A DNA stretch of 64,000 nucleotides, taken from positions 1 through 64,000 of the forward strand of contig JAFRAO010000041.1 of the NCBI GenBank assembly GCA_017405375.1. The letters run 5' to 3'. The DNA is from a bacterium. Its GTDB lineage: Bacteria; Cyanobacteriota; Vampirovibrionia; Gastranaerophilales; Gastranaerophilaceae. Positions 53,865-62,674 of the stretch are shown in pieces. Positions within the stretch are counted from its first letter, which is position 1, and each line of letters opens with the position of its first letter. A model generated the notes under the pieces. It saw nothing but the letters and a program-made list of their open reading frames with translations. It ran no database searches and was not told the origin of the DNA. The position numbers were made by a program, and so were the translations under genes.

Positions 53865-55177
53865 TGATAATTTCTGATGTAATAGGTATAATAGCCGATG
53901 ATTTGACAGATGCAAATGATGCCGCTTTGCAGTTTCATTTGCGTGGAGCAAATTCTCAAATTCTTCTTAATTTTGAATGCAGTCCTCAACATGTTAAAAA
54001 TGCACAAGTTTGGGCTGTATCTACTGCAACACGTAATAAATCACCTGAAGTTGCAAGAGAAGAAGTTGCAAAAGTTACTCAGCAATTTTTGGATACCATT
54101 AATCCTGAATACTTTTTCAAAAAAATCAATTCTTCTTTAACGGGGAATATAGCAACTGAAACTCTGGCAATATTAAATGTTTTAAAGTGGGATTTGGCGA
54201 TTATTATTCCGGCATGTCCTATAAAAAATAAAATTACTGTCGGCGGTTATCAACTGGTAAACGGTCAACCGATTGAAAGAACAGAATGTGCAAGAGAAAA
54301 TTTTATTTCTATATCTGAATCTTATGTTCCATATTTGTTACAAAAACAATTAAATGAAGAAGATTCAAACAAAATTGCTTTGTTGGATTTGCAAACAATA
54401 ATGAAAGGTGCCGGCCCAATTTTGCAAAAACTAAAAATGTTTGCTGCAAGCGATAAAAAACTAATTGTTGCTGATACTGTTTCAATAACCGATATTGAGC
54501 AGATAATTTTAGCGGTAAAAAAATCAGATTTAAAAATTTTGCCTGCCGGAACATCTGCAACAGCTCAAGTTCTTGGAAAATTTTGGCTGCCGCTTATTGA
54601 AAAAGATGACGATAAAAAATGTATTCCTGATTTACCTAAATTAATTATCTCAGGCACAGCTACAAATATTACAATGAATCAGTTGGAACAACTTGAAAAA
54701 TCGGAAGCGTTTGATAATATATTTTTTGAAAATCTTGATATGCAAACTGTCTTGCATGGGGTAGAAGATGATTTTGTAGATAGAATTATTAAAAAACTAG
54801 ATTCTAATAATGTAGTTGTTGTTCATTCTTCGGATTTAATTAAAAATTTTGACGGATTTTCCGACGATTCCTTAAATACGGATATGACAAAAACAAAACT
54901 CATTGAACATATTTTGGCATATTTAGCTGAATTGACTAAAGAAGTTGTTGATAAAAAAGAAGTCATATTAATAACTCTTGGCGGCGATACTTCGTATAAA
55001 TGCTGCTGCGCAATTAATTCAATGCAACTGCAAATAATTGATGAAGTTGAAAATTCAGTCGCATTAACACTTGACCATAAATCACAATGGATTGTTTCAA
55101 AATCAGGACATATCGGAGATAAGTTTGCTATTATTGATATATTAAAATATTTTCATAAATTATCTTGCGAATTTTAA
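53864..55177 (+). CDS. Four-carbon acid sugar kinase family protein (DUF1537 / OtnK-DtnK type)
   Basis: Relatives phosphorylate D-erythronate, D-threonate or related acid sugars. The N-terminal domain begins IGIIADDLTDANDAALQF, with KINSSLTGNIATET. The C-terminal nucleotide-binding domain has ISGTATNITMNQLEQLE and LITLGGDTSYKCC. The length of 437 aa is normal. Usual partner genes (pdxA2, dehydrogenase or aldolase) are missing. The gene is translationally coupled to ssb (TAATG). Confidence 0.85.
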   Translation: MIISDVIGIIADDLTDANDAALQFHLRGANSQILLNFECSPQHVKNAQVWAVSTATRNKSPEVAREEVAKVTQQFLDTINPEYFFKKINSSLTGNIATETLAILNVLKWDLAIIIPACPIKNKITVGGYQLVNGQPIERTECARENFISISESYVPYLLQKQLNEEDSNKIALLDLQTIMKGAGPILQKLKMFAASDKKLIVADTVSITDIEQIILAVKKSDLKILPAGTSATAQVLGKFWLPLIEKDDDKKCIPDLPKLIISGTATNITMNQLEQLEKSEAFDNIFFENLDMQTVLHGVEDDFVDRIIKKLDSNNVVVVHSSDLIKNFDGFSDDSLNTDMTKTKLIEHILAYLAELTKEVVDKKEVILITLGGDTSYKCCCAINSMQLQIIDEVENSVALTLDHKSQWIVSKSGHIGDKFAIIDILKYFHKLSCEF

Positions 55178-55261
55178 AAATTGTTTTTTTATATAAATAT
55201 TTTCTTGATAAAAATTTTTTTCTATTATAATATTTATATAGATAGAAATGAGGTTTATAAT

Positions 55262-55507
55262 ATGGATCAAATGATTAAAATTGCATGGGATTTGAATGAA
55301 AATACAGAAAACAGGTATCAACTTGTATATGAAATATCTGAATTAGCAAAAAAATTAGTTGATGAAACTCAAGCAAGAAAAGCTAAGGAAGACTTGGATT
55401 ATGAAGATTATAATATTGAAAATCCAACATATAAGAAAGAAAATCCTGTTGAACACGCTATTATGGTAAAAGCATCCGAATCTGATGATAACGGTTTAGT
55501 AGGTTAA
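55262..55507 (+). CDS. rpoZ: Probable RNA polymerase omega subunit
   Basis: An 81-aa acidic protein. NRYQLVYEISELAKKLVDE matches the conserved omega helix (NRY..V...A..AR). A later NPVEHAIMVKASE fits the KPV..AI stretch that follows in cyanobacterial and other RpoZ. Omega assists assembly of beta-prime into RNA polymerase. The ATG at 55262 has GAGG 8 nt upstream, and a TATAAT box at 55226-55231 suggests a promoter of its own. The family is poorly conserved, so this call is moderate. Confidence 0.65.
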   Translation: MDQMIKIAWDLNENTENRYQLVYEISELAKKLVDETQARKAKEDLDYEDYNIENPTYKKENPVEHAIMVKASESDDNGLVG

Positions 55508-55536
55508 TTTACAGCTTATTTTATGGGGTATGTTAA

Positions 55537-56343
55537 ATGCTGATTGAAGATACAGTTAATTATATTAAGGGAAAAACCAATAACTTTAACCCTGAAGTAG
55601 CTTTGATATTAGGCTCAGGATTAGGAGAATTCGCAGATGAATATTGTGATATTGTTTTAAAATATGCAGATATTCCCGGATTTGAAGCATCAACGGTAAA
55701 GGGTCATAAAGGTCAATTAGTATTTGCAAAAATTGCCGGCAAACGTGTCGTAATGATGCAAGGCAGATTTCATTATTATGAAGGGCATTCAATTCAGCGT
55801 GTAGTTTATCCGGTAAAAGTTTTCAAAAAGTTAGGCGTAAAGAATTTAATCGTAACAAATGCAGCCGGCGGAATAAATGAAAAATTTAAAGCCTCTGATT
55901 TAATGTTGATTACGGATCATATAAATTTCATGCACGTAAATCCTTTAATTGGTCCTAATGATGATGATTTGGGTCCAAGATTTCCGGATATGACAGAAGT
56001 TTATAAAAAAGATTTGCAAGAATTGGCGTTATCAGTTGCTAAAAAGCTGGATATAGATTTGAAAAAAGGCGTATATATGGCTCTTTCAGGCCCAAACTAC
56101 GAAACTCCTTCCGAAACTAAAATGTTAAAAATTTTAGGTGCTGATGCCGTTGGTATGTCAACTGTTCCTGAAGCAATGGTTGCAAATTATTGCGGAATTA
56201 AGGTTTTGGGTATAAGCTGTATTTCAAATTCTGCTGCAGGAATTACTGGTGAGGTTCTTTCGCATCAAGAAGTTATCGAAGCTGCAAACGCAGTAAAAGG
56301 TAAATTTAAAAATTTGTTGTTTGAAATAATTAAAAATATTTAA
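55537..56343 (+). CDS. punA: Purine nucleoside phosphorylase
   Basis: Phosphorolysis of guanosine and inosine in purine salvage. Recognised by ALILGSGLGEFADE, TVKGHKGQLVFAKIAGKRVVMMQGRFHYYEGHS, VTNAAGGIN, LITDHINFM, GVYMALSGPNYETPSETKMLKILGADAVGMSTVPEAMVA and VLGISCISNSAAG. At 268 aa it is the trimeric PNP-II type. It may be cotranscribed with the rpoZ-like gene (30-nt gap) and with the efflux genes that follow. Confidence 0.95.
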   Translation: MLIEDTVNYIKGKTNNFNPEVALILGSGLGEFADEYCDIVLKYADIPGFEASTVKGHKGQLVFAKIAGKRVVMMQGRFHYYEGHSIQRVVYPVKVFKKLGVKNLIVTNAAGGINEKFKASDLMLITDHINFMHVNPLIGPNDDDLGPRFPDMTEVYKKDLQELALSVAKKLDIDLKKGVYMALSGPNYETPSETKMLKILGADAVGMSTVPEAMVANYCGIKVLGISCISNSAAGITGEVLSHQEVIEAANAVKGKFKNLLFEIIKNI

Positions 56344-56371
56344 TTAACACAACGGTTTTAAAGTAAGGATA

Positions 56372-57793
56372 ATGTGTCTTATGTACATTTTAAAAAATAT
56401 TTCGATGATATTTTTTATATTATTGTTTTTATGTTTGAATCATGCAAATTGTGCGGAAGTTCAAAAGGGTAGTATTGAAAAAGTTTATTTAACTTTTGAA
56501 CAAGCCTACGAACTGATGTTGGAAAATAATAATTCTTTAAAAGCATACAATGAATTGATAAATAAAATGAAATATGAAAAACGTTCTGCGATTGGTCAAT
56601 TTTTCCCTAAGATAGGTTTAAATGCGACTTATTTGCATTTTTCAGAGGATATGACTTTAACTTCTTCCGGTTCAATGCGTTTGGGTTCACTTCCTATATC
56701 ATTTAATGCAAACACTTTGATACAGGACAGAGATGTTTTTGCGATGGGCGGGGTAGCAATTTGGAATATTTTTACAGGCGGAAAATTATTATCAAATCAT
56801 GCAGCAGCAAGAGCAAAACTTGAAGCATCAAATGAGAAATATAGGGAAATTAAGGATAACTTGACAGTAGAACTTGTAAAAAGATACTATGGTTTAAGAT
56901 TTTTAAGAGATGTTGTTAGTGTAAAGAAACAAGTTTTAGACGGAATGCAGCAACATTTAACTGATGCTAAGAAATTAGAAAAAGAAGGCATTATCTCAAA
57001 ATCAGAAAGATTACACGCTGATGTTGCCTATTCAAATGCATTACGTGATTATAAATCTGCAATCAGAGATGTAAATATTGCAGAAGAAGGTCTAAAAACT
57101 CTAATAAAATGTCCTGATGTTGATTTGAAAAATGTTAATATCGAACCAAAATCGCTATTATTTATATATAATAAAAGTGATATTGATGTTGATTTAATGA
57201 AAGAGAATGCTTTAAATAATAATCCTCAATTAAAGCAATTAAAATCGAAACAAAAAATTATGACTGCAAAATACCATGCAAAATTAGCTGAATATTCTCC
57301 GACATTTAGTATTGGTGCATATGATATAGCTGCAGCAGGTCATTTATCGGAAGCACTACCCCGATTTGCAGTTGGTGCAAGTGTAAATTGGTTACTTTTT
57401 GACGGATTGTCACGTTTTAATGATGTTAAAGCGGCAAAATCAGAGAAAAAAATGGTTAATTACGAAATTATTGATGCCCAATACAATATAGAATGTTTAG
57501 TTATGAAACAATATCAGGAATTGATGAAACATAAAGAAACATACGAAAGTTCAAATGCATCTGTTGATAATGCTCAAGAAGCCTTACGAACAGCTTCTTT
57601 GGCTTTTAAAGAAGGCATTGGAACATCTCTTCAAGCTACTGATGCTCATATGATGCTTTCAAAAGTTAAAATAGAGAGATTAAAAGCGTTGTATGATTAT
57701 GATGTTACATTGGCAGATTTATTAAAAACAAATGGTAATACAAATGCAATATTAAATTATATAATTACTTCTGAAACAGAAGAATATAAGTGA
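56372..57793 (+). CDS. TolC-family outer-membrane efflux protein
   Basis: A signal peptide (about 1-27, ..LCLNHANCA-EV) is followed by two OEP repeats of long helices and strands: LTFEQAYELMLENNNSLKAYNELI, FFPKIGLNATYLHF, WNIFTGGKLLSNHAAARAKLEAS, LVKRYYGLRFLRDVVSV in the first and NNPQLKQLKSKQKIMTAKYHAKLAEYSPTFSIG, ASLAFKEGIGTSLQATDAHMMLSKVKIERLKALYDYD in the second. It is the duct of a tripartite exporter encoded by the next three genes. A start at 56384 is an alternative. Gap to the adaptor gene is 7 nt. Confidence 0.93.
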   Translation: MCLMYILKNISMIFFILLFLCLNHANCAEVQKGSIEKVYLTFEQAYELMLENNNSLKAYNELINKMKYEKRSAIGQFFPKIGLNATYLHFSEDMTLTSSGSMRLGSLPISFNANTLIQDRDVFAMGGVAIWNIFTGGKLLSNHAAARAKLEASNEKYREIKDNLTVELVKRYYGLRFLRDVVSVKKQVLDGMQQHLTDAKKLEKEGIISKSERLHADVAYSNALRDYKSAIRDVNIAEEGLKTLIKCPDVDLKNVNIEPKSLLFIYNKSDIDVDLMKENALNNNPQLKQLKSKQKIMTAKYHAKLAEYSPTFSIGAYDIAAAGHLSEALPRFAVGASVNWLLFDGLSRFNDVKAAKSEKKMVNYEIIDAQYNIECLVMKQYQELMKHKETYESSNASVDNAQEALRTASLAFKEGIGTSLQATDAHMMLSKVKIERLKALYDYDVTLADLLKTNGNTNAILNYIITSETEEYK

Positions 57794-57800
57794 GGTTTTT

Positions 57801-58742
57801 ATGAATAAACGAATTGGTATTTTTATATTTTTTTTAGCATTAATTCTAGCAGTTTTTGGCTGTATATATTCGTTTATAAAAACGAATTCATTAATTTTGC
57901 AAGGTGAAGTTGATGTTAAGACAGTGGATTTATCGTCAAAAATTGCAGGTAGGGTAAAACGAATAAATTATCAAAAGGGTGATAGGGTAAAAAAAGGTGA
58001 TGAGATAATTTTATTGGATATTCCTGAAATAAACGCAAAGGCTTCTCAGGCAAATGCAAGTTTAGAGCTTGCTCTTGCACAGCAAGAAAAAGTTAATAAC
58101 GGAGCAAGAGATGAACAAATCAATATGGCAAAGGCTCAAAAAGATGTCGCGGAAAAAACTTATCACCGTATGTACAGACTCCATGATGAAGGTGTAATTC
58201 CGACACAAAAACTTGATGAAGCAAGAGCAAAATATGTTGTAGCAAAAGACAATTATAATATGCTTGTTGCAGGAAGCCGATTAGAAGATAAAAAACTTGC
58301 TTCGGCAAATGTTAAAAAAGCGATTGGTGCGACAAATGAGGTTCAATCTTATGTTAGAGAAAATAAAATAATATCTCCGATAGACGGTGTCATAACTGAG
58401 ATAAATATTGAAGAAGGTGAGTTAGTTGGTCCGGGGTATCCGATTGTAAGTATTGTTGATGATTCTGATTGCTGGGTTGTTTTTAATTTGAGAGAGGATT
58501 TGTTATCAAAAATTAAAAACGGAACGGAATTTAATGTAAAAATACCTGCATTAGGTAAAAAAACTGTGAGAGTAAAGGTAAATTATATTTCGGTTATGGG
58601 AAATTTTGCAAATTATAGAGCGACAAAAGCAAAAGGTGATTTCGACATGAAAACATTTGAAGTCCATGCAGTTCCGATAGAGCCGATAAGTGATTTACGT
58701 GCAGGCATGAGCGTAGTTTTTGATTGGAATAAAGTTAAATAA
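57801..58742 (+). CDS. HlyD-family membrane fusion (adaptor) protein
   Basis: One N-terminal membrane anchor (about 6-27), a split barrel-sandwich domain (VDVKTVDLSSKIAGRVKRINYQKGDRVKKGDEIILLD and IISPIDGVITEINIEEGELVGPGYPIVSIVD), a coiled-coil hairpin between them (ASQANASLELALAQQEK..) and a beta-barrel domain. It links the inner-membrane permeases to TolC. The C-terminal DLRAGMSVVFDW is typical of YhiI/YbhG-type adaptors. It overlaps the first permease gene by one base. Confidence 0.93.
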   Translation: MNKRIGIFIFFLALILAVFGCIYSFIKTNSLILQGEVDVKTVDLSSKIAGRVKRINYQKGDRVKKGDEIILLDIPEINAKASQANASLELALAQQEKVNNGARDEQINMAKAQKDVAEKTYHRMYRLHDEGVIPTQKLDEARAKYVVAKDNYNMLVAGSRLEDKKLASANVKKAIGATNEVQSYVRENKIISPIDGVITEINIEEGELVGPGYPIVSIVDDSDCWVVFNLREDLLSKIKNGTEFNVKIPALGKKTVRVKVNYISVMGNFANYRATKAKGDFDMKTFEVHAVPIEPISDLRAGMSVVFDWNKVK

Positions 58743-59908
58743 TGTCAGCATTAATAAAAGTATTAAAACGTGAAATAGGACTTGTATATAACAAAAAATT
58801 ATTTTGGATGCTTGCGTTTGTAATTCCGTTATCTTTATGCTTGTTAATGTGCTTAATTTTTTCAAAAGGTTCGCCGACAAATTTGCCGATAGCGGTTTTA
58901 AACGAAGATAATTCGGAAATTTCGAGATTATTTGTGCGAAATATAAATACGTTGCCTTCTTGCTCGGTGAAATATAACGTATTAAATTTTCAAGAAGGGC
59001 ATCAATTATTAACTGAGGGAAAAGTCTATGGTTTTATAGCTATTCCGCGTAATTTTGAACATGATTTATTCAGGTTAAAACAGCCTAAGTTACTTTTTTA
59101 TTACAATAACCAGCGTATATTAATCGGCGGAATAATAAGCAAAGATATAAATACATTAGTACAAACTATGATGGTCGGGATTGATGTAAAAATAAGAACT
59201 AAATACGGAATGCCGATAGAAGAAGCGATAAAACAATCGAATATAATAAATGTAAAAGAGCATATACTTTCAAACCCATATTTTAACTATCAATATTTTT
59301 TATCATTGGTTGCATTTGGGCATATATTACAAATAAATTTTATATTAACGATGCTTTGGGGTTTAGGCTCAGAATTCAAATACGGAAGAACAAAAGGATG
59401 GTTAGCAGCAGCGAATAATTCCATATTTATTGCATTTTTAGGTAAAATGATTCCATATTTTACTGTTTACGTATTTTTATTTGCGGTTTTATATTTTATA
59501 TATTTTATAATTTTGGGTGTGCCTTATGTAGGGAATTTGCTAATGGGGATTATTTCAACGGTAGTTTTTGCATTTACCTGTTGTTGTATAGCGATTATAT
59601 TCATTTCCATAAACGGAAATTTCAGGTATGGATTGAGTAATGCGGCGTTTTATGTTGCGATGGGTTTTGCATTTGCGGGTGTAACTTATCCTGTTATGGC
59701 GATGCCGTTAATTGCAAAAATATACAGTTATAGTATTCCGATAACTTATTGGGTAACAGTAATGATAAATCAATCGTTAAGGGGTGTTCCTTTTGTTTAT
59801 GATATAAAGAACATATTTGCGATGTGCATATTATGCGGAATTAGTTTGACCTTTTTACCTAGGGTTAAAAAATTAGCTTTAGATGAAAGAAGGTGGTTCC
59901 AATTATGA
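58742..59908 (+). CDS. ABC-2 type permease, first of a pair
   Basis: A membrane protein of the ABC2_membrane_3 / YhhJ-YbhR layout: one N-terminal helix (LFWMLAFVIPLSLCLLMCLIF), a periplasmic domain of about 140 residues (LPIAVLNEDNSEISRLFVRNINTLPS), then five C-terminal helices. It has NVKEHILSNPYFNYQYFL before TM2 and AGVTYPVMAMPLIAKIYSYSIPITYW near the end. It is expected to form a heterodimer with the next permease. No Walker motifs are present. The stop overlaps the next start (ATGA). Confidence 0.92.
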   Translation: MSALIKVLKREIGLVYNKKLFWMLAFVIPLSLCLLMCLIFSKGSPTNLPIAVLNEDNSEISRLFVRNINTLPSCSVKYNVLNFQEGHQLLTEGKVYGFIAIPRNFEHDLFRLKQPKLLFYYNNQRILIGGIISKDINTLVQTMMVGIDVKIRTKYGMPIEEAIKQSNIINVKEHILSNPYFNYQYFLSLVAFGHILQINFILTMLWGLGSEFKYGRTKGWLAAANNSIFIAFLGKMIPYFTVYVFLFAVLYFIYFIILGVPYVGNLLMGIISTVVFAFTCCCIAIIFISINGNFRYGLSNAAFYVAMGFAFAGVTYPVMAMPLIAKIYSYSIPITYWVTVMINQSLRGVPFVYDIKNIFAMCILCGISLTFLPRVKKLALDERRWFQL

Positions 59909-61041
59909 TGAAGAAAATATTTGCACTGATAAAAGGAGAAGGAAAAAGATTTTTTAACGATTCAGGCGCAATGCTGATAATGATTATTGGTGTAATCGCT
60001 TATTCTATTTTTTATATGTTTCCTTATTCAACGGAGATAGTCAGAGAAGTTCCTGTCGGTGTAATTGATATGGATAATTCGCTAATTTCGCAAGATTATA
60101 TCAGAAATCTTAACGCAACTGATTCAATAGATATAACCAACAGATACAGCGGAATTGTTCAGGCACAAAATGATTTATATCAAAATAAAATTAGAGCGTT
60201 CATTTTGATTCCGAAAAATTTTGAACAAGATATTTTGCGTGGTCGTCCTGTTGATGTTGCATTTTACGGTGATTCAGGATATTTGATTATATACAAAACA
60301 GTATATTCTGCGGTTGTTCAAACATCAATCAGTTTAGGTGCAAAAATTGAAGTTGTAAAACTTTTAAAAAAAGGTATTCCGATAAAAATGGCAAAAACGT
60401 TAAAACAGCCGTTTGAATTTGTGCAAACACCTTTGTATAACCCAGCAGGCGGATATGCTACATATATTTATCCTGTAATATTAATATTAATTCTTCATCA
60501 AACACTACTTGTCGGAACAGGTTTAATGCAAGGTACAACAAAAGAGTTGAAAGAAAAAAGTTTTGATAATAATTGTTCTTTGGAATTGAATTTATTTTGT
60601 AAAGCGACGTTTTATGTAGCTTTGTATTTGTTCTACTCAATATTTTACTTTTTAATTTATCCTGCGATTGTAAATTATCCGATGGCGTATAACGTTTTAC
60701 CATTATTTATTATGTTAACGGTTATGTTTTATTGTACAATATTTTTCTCGCAAGTTATTTCATATTTTTATAAACACAGAGAAACATCATTGTTGTTGTT
60801 GGTTGTGACCTCTTTAATTTTTATATTTTTACCGGGATTAATATGGCCGAAAGAATCAATACCTAATATTGTAAATTTGGTTGCATTATTTATTCCTGCA
60901 ACGTGTAGTGTTGACGGAATAGTTAAACTAAATCAAATGAATGCAACATTTTGGAATATCAGATACGATTTTATATGGTTGCTGTTCTTGTGCATATTGT
61001 ATTTTAAACTTGCAATCAAAATAATAAAGAAACAAGATTAA
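59905..61041 (+). CDS. ABC-2 type permease, second of a pair
   Basis: Same layout as the previous gene: an N-terminal helix (MLIMIIGVIAYSIFYMFPYS), a periplasmic domain (VPVGVIDMDNSLISQDYIRNLNATDSIDITNR), then five helices with GGYATYIYPVILILILHQTLLVGTGLMQG and LFIPATCSVDGIVKLNQMNA. The ATG at 59905 forms ATGA with the previous stop; a GTG at 59893 is less likely. The usual ATP-binding gene of such operons (ybhF type) is absent here. The operon is TolC, adaptor, permease, permease. Confidence 0.92.
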   Translation: MMKKIFALIKGEGKRFFNDSGAMLIMIIGVIAYSIFYMFPYSTEIVREVPVGVIDMDNSLISQDYIRNLNATDSIDITNRYSGIVQAQNDLYQNKIRAFILIPKNFEQDILRGRPVDVAFYGDSGYLIIYKTVYSAVVQTSISLGAKIEVVKLLKKGIPIKMAKTLKQPFEFVQTPLYNPAGGYATYIYPVILILILHQTLLVGTGLMQGTTKELKEKSFDNNCSLELNLFCKATFYVALYLFYSIFYFLIYPAIVNYPMAYNVLPLFIMLTVMFYCTIFFSQVISYFYKHRETSLLLLVVTSLIFIFLPGLIWPKESIPNIVNLVALFIPATCSVDGIVKLNQMNATFWNIRYDFIWLLFLCILYFKLAIKIIKKQD

Positions 61042-61125
61042 AAATTGCTACTTACAGCTTTGAACTACTGCTTTACATTCTATTTCATGGCTACATATCT
61101 TAAATTGTGTCATTCCGGAAACGTA

Positions 61126-61154
61126 GAAAACAAGCACATCTGTGCGTAGTTTTC
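61126..61154. other. Hairpin in the gap after the export operon
   Basis: GAAAAC (61126-61131) pairs with GTTTTC (61149-61154), and inside it GCACA pairs with TGTGC around a 2-nt loop. There is no clean T run, so it may be a transcript-end stabilising hairpin rather than a terminator. Confidence 0.45.
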
Positions 61155-61201
61155 TTGCTGTTCAAAATCTGTAACATTTATTTTTTCGCAGCATCTAAAA
61201 T

Positions 61202-61230
61202 AAAAAAAAGCTTGTCAAATCTGACAAGCA
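61202..61230 (-). terminator. Terminator of the gene at 61271-61777
   Basis: On the minus strand GCTTGTCA pairs with TGACAAGC around a 4-nt loop and is followed by eight T. Confidence 0.9.
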
Positions 61231-61270
61231 TTAAATAAACACGAGGATATTAAGAGAGAGAGTATAAAAT

Positions 61271-61777
61271 TTATAAAAATCTGCTTTGTGGATAGTTCTT
61301 GATTGCATTTTGCGTGTTCAAAAATTGCAATCTGGACATTAACGTATCTTTTGACGTAACTTGTTCTCTGGCTTCGTCCATAACATTTTCTTTCATGGCT
61401 GTTGAAAACATCTCAATGTCTGATACGCCTGATTTACCAACTATCTTCGGACTATTTGTTTTATCATTATTTTTGTTTGATTGAGCTTTATTTACATTAT
61501 TTAATACCGATGTTTTATTATCTTGTGGTTTGAATACCCCGCCAGAAAAGGGATTTACTCCTTTTCCGACTGTATCGCGAGCTTCTTTCATTACATCATC
61601 TTGAAAATCCGAACGTATTGAAACCGTATCATATACATTTTCACTTTTTGAGATAGCCTCTGCCGTCCCTGATGCCTTCGTCATCGCCCGCTGAAAGATT
61701 ACATTTTTCACAGAATCAACTGATGTATTATCAATTTTTTTATTTGTAAAATTTGATGTACTTAATCCTGTTCTCAT
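61271..61777 (-). CDS. Unknown hydrophilic protein with internal VM(K/D)EAR repeat
   Basis: A 168-aa protein rich in Asn, Ser, Lys and Thr with no signal peptide or membrane helix. Two related segments, FQDDVMKEARDTVGKG (about residue 60) and MKENVMDEAREQVTSKD (about 132), flank a disordered Asn/Lys-rich linker. No family recognised. GGAAAG lies before the ATG and a strong terminator follows, which supports a real gene. Confidence 0.7.
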   Translation of the reverse strand: MRTGLSTSNFTNKKIDNTSVDSVKNVIFQRAMTKASGTAEAISKSENVYDTVSIRSDFQDDVMKEARDTVGKGVNPFSGGVFKPQDNKTSVLNNVNKAQSNKNNDKTNSPKIVGKSGVSDIEMFSTAMKENVMDEAREQVTSKDTLMSRLQFLNTQNAIKNYPQSRFL

Positions 61778-61956
61778 GCTTTCTTTCCAGATATCCTTTA
61801 TACTCTATTAAAGTATTTTAAATCAAAAAAATTGCTTTTTATCTCTATTTTTGTTAATTTTTGTTAAGTAATTCAATTCGTATTTACAATGACAAATCCC
61901 CGAAACAAGCTATTGCAGCTTTATTTCGGAGATTTGATACTATTTAAAAATTTATA

Positions 61957-62484
61957 CTATTTATTACATTTTGGTTTGCAACAGAATTTCATAGCATGCT
62001 TTGCTCTAAACTTCATTTCTCGTTTAATTACTCTATATTCTTTCTTCTGTTCACAACGTAGTATACTTTTGAAATCTTTATCCATTTCTTTCATTTTCGA
62101 TTTTAAATCTTTAAAATCATCTTTTAAAATACGCTCTTGAAATTTTACCGCAGATTTGTCCAAACAAGAAGCATGAAGTTTATCGCACAAACATTTGTGG
62201 TCTTCTTTTATTTTATCTCTAAGATAATCCAAATCTCCTTTATATCTGCTATGTATTTCTTCAGCCTGATTCTTTTGGCAATCATCTAAATTTAAGCGAC
62301 AGTATAATTCATTTTTATATCTTTCTTTGCAATTTTGGCATATTTGCGAGAAATCATTTGAACATTGTTCGCATTTTGGTTTTAAGCAATCATCTTTTGG
62401 TAAATTACAACCACAATCAGCAAAAGCTTGATTTCCTAAAGCTAATGCAGCTGTTAATGCTAATATAGTAAATAAATTTTTCAT
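61957..62484 (-). CDS. Cysteine-rich periplasmic protein, Spy/CpxP-like layout
   Basis: A signal peptide (MKNLFTILALTAALALGNQAFA-DC) is followed by a Cys-rich stretch (CGCNLPKDDCLKPKCEQC) and then all-helical, highly charged sequence. LNLDDCQKNQAEEIHSRYKGDLDYLRDKI and FQERILKDDFKDLKSKMKEMDKDFKSIL look like the paired LTxxQ helices of Spy/CpxP periplasmic chaperones. The C-terminus has another Cys cluster (FCCKPKC). This is an analogy, not a firm family call. AAGGAG precedes the ATG. Confidence 0.7.
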   Translation of the reverse strand: MKNLFTILALTAALALGNQAFADCGCNLPKDDCLKPKCEQCSNDFSQICQNCKERYKNELYCRLNLDDCQKNQAEEIHSRYKGDLDYLRDKIKEDHKCLCDKLHASCLDKSAVKFQERILKDDFKDLKSKMKEMDKDFKSILRCEQKKEYRVIKREMKFRAKHAMKFCCKPKCNK

Positions 62485-62562
62485 AAAAAGTCCTCTCCTT
62501 AAACAATATATAACTTTATTACACTTTTATTTTTTTATATTTTCTGATTATTTACTATCACT

Positions 62563-62590
62563 AAATGATTATTTATACGGATAATCATTT
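62563..62590. repeat. Perfect 10-bp inverted repeat upstream of the Cys-rich gene
   Basis: AAATGATTAT (62563-62572) and ATAATCATTT (62581-62590) are exact inverses with an 8-nt spacer, followed by a T run on the plus strand. It lies about 80 nt upstream of the ATG at 62484 and may be an operator or a terminator-like hairpin. Confidence 0.6.
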
Positions 62591-62617
62591 TTTTAACTAA
62601 AAAAGAACAACTAATAT

Positions 62618-62660
62618 AAAAACTCCAAAACCGATTTTCATACAGTTTTGGAGTTTTAGT
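62618..62660 (-). terminator. Terminator of the SLH-domain gene
   Basis: A 13-bp perfect stem, AAAACTCCAAAAC with GTTTTGGAGTTTT, lies just after the SLH gene stop on the minus strand. Confidence 0.9.
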
Positions 62661-62674
62661 TTAATTAAAACGCA

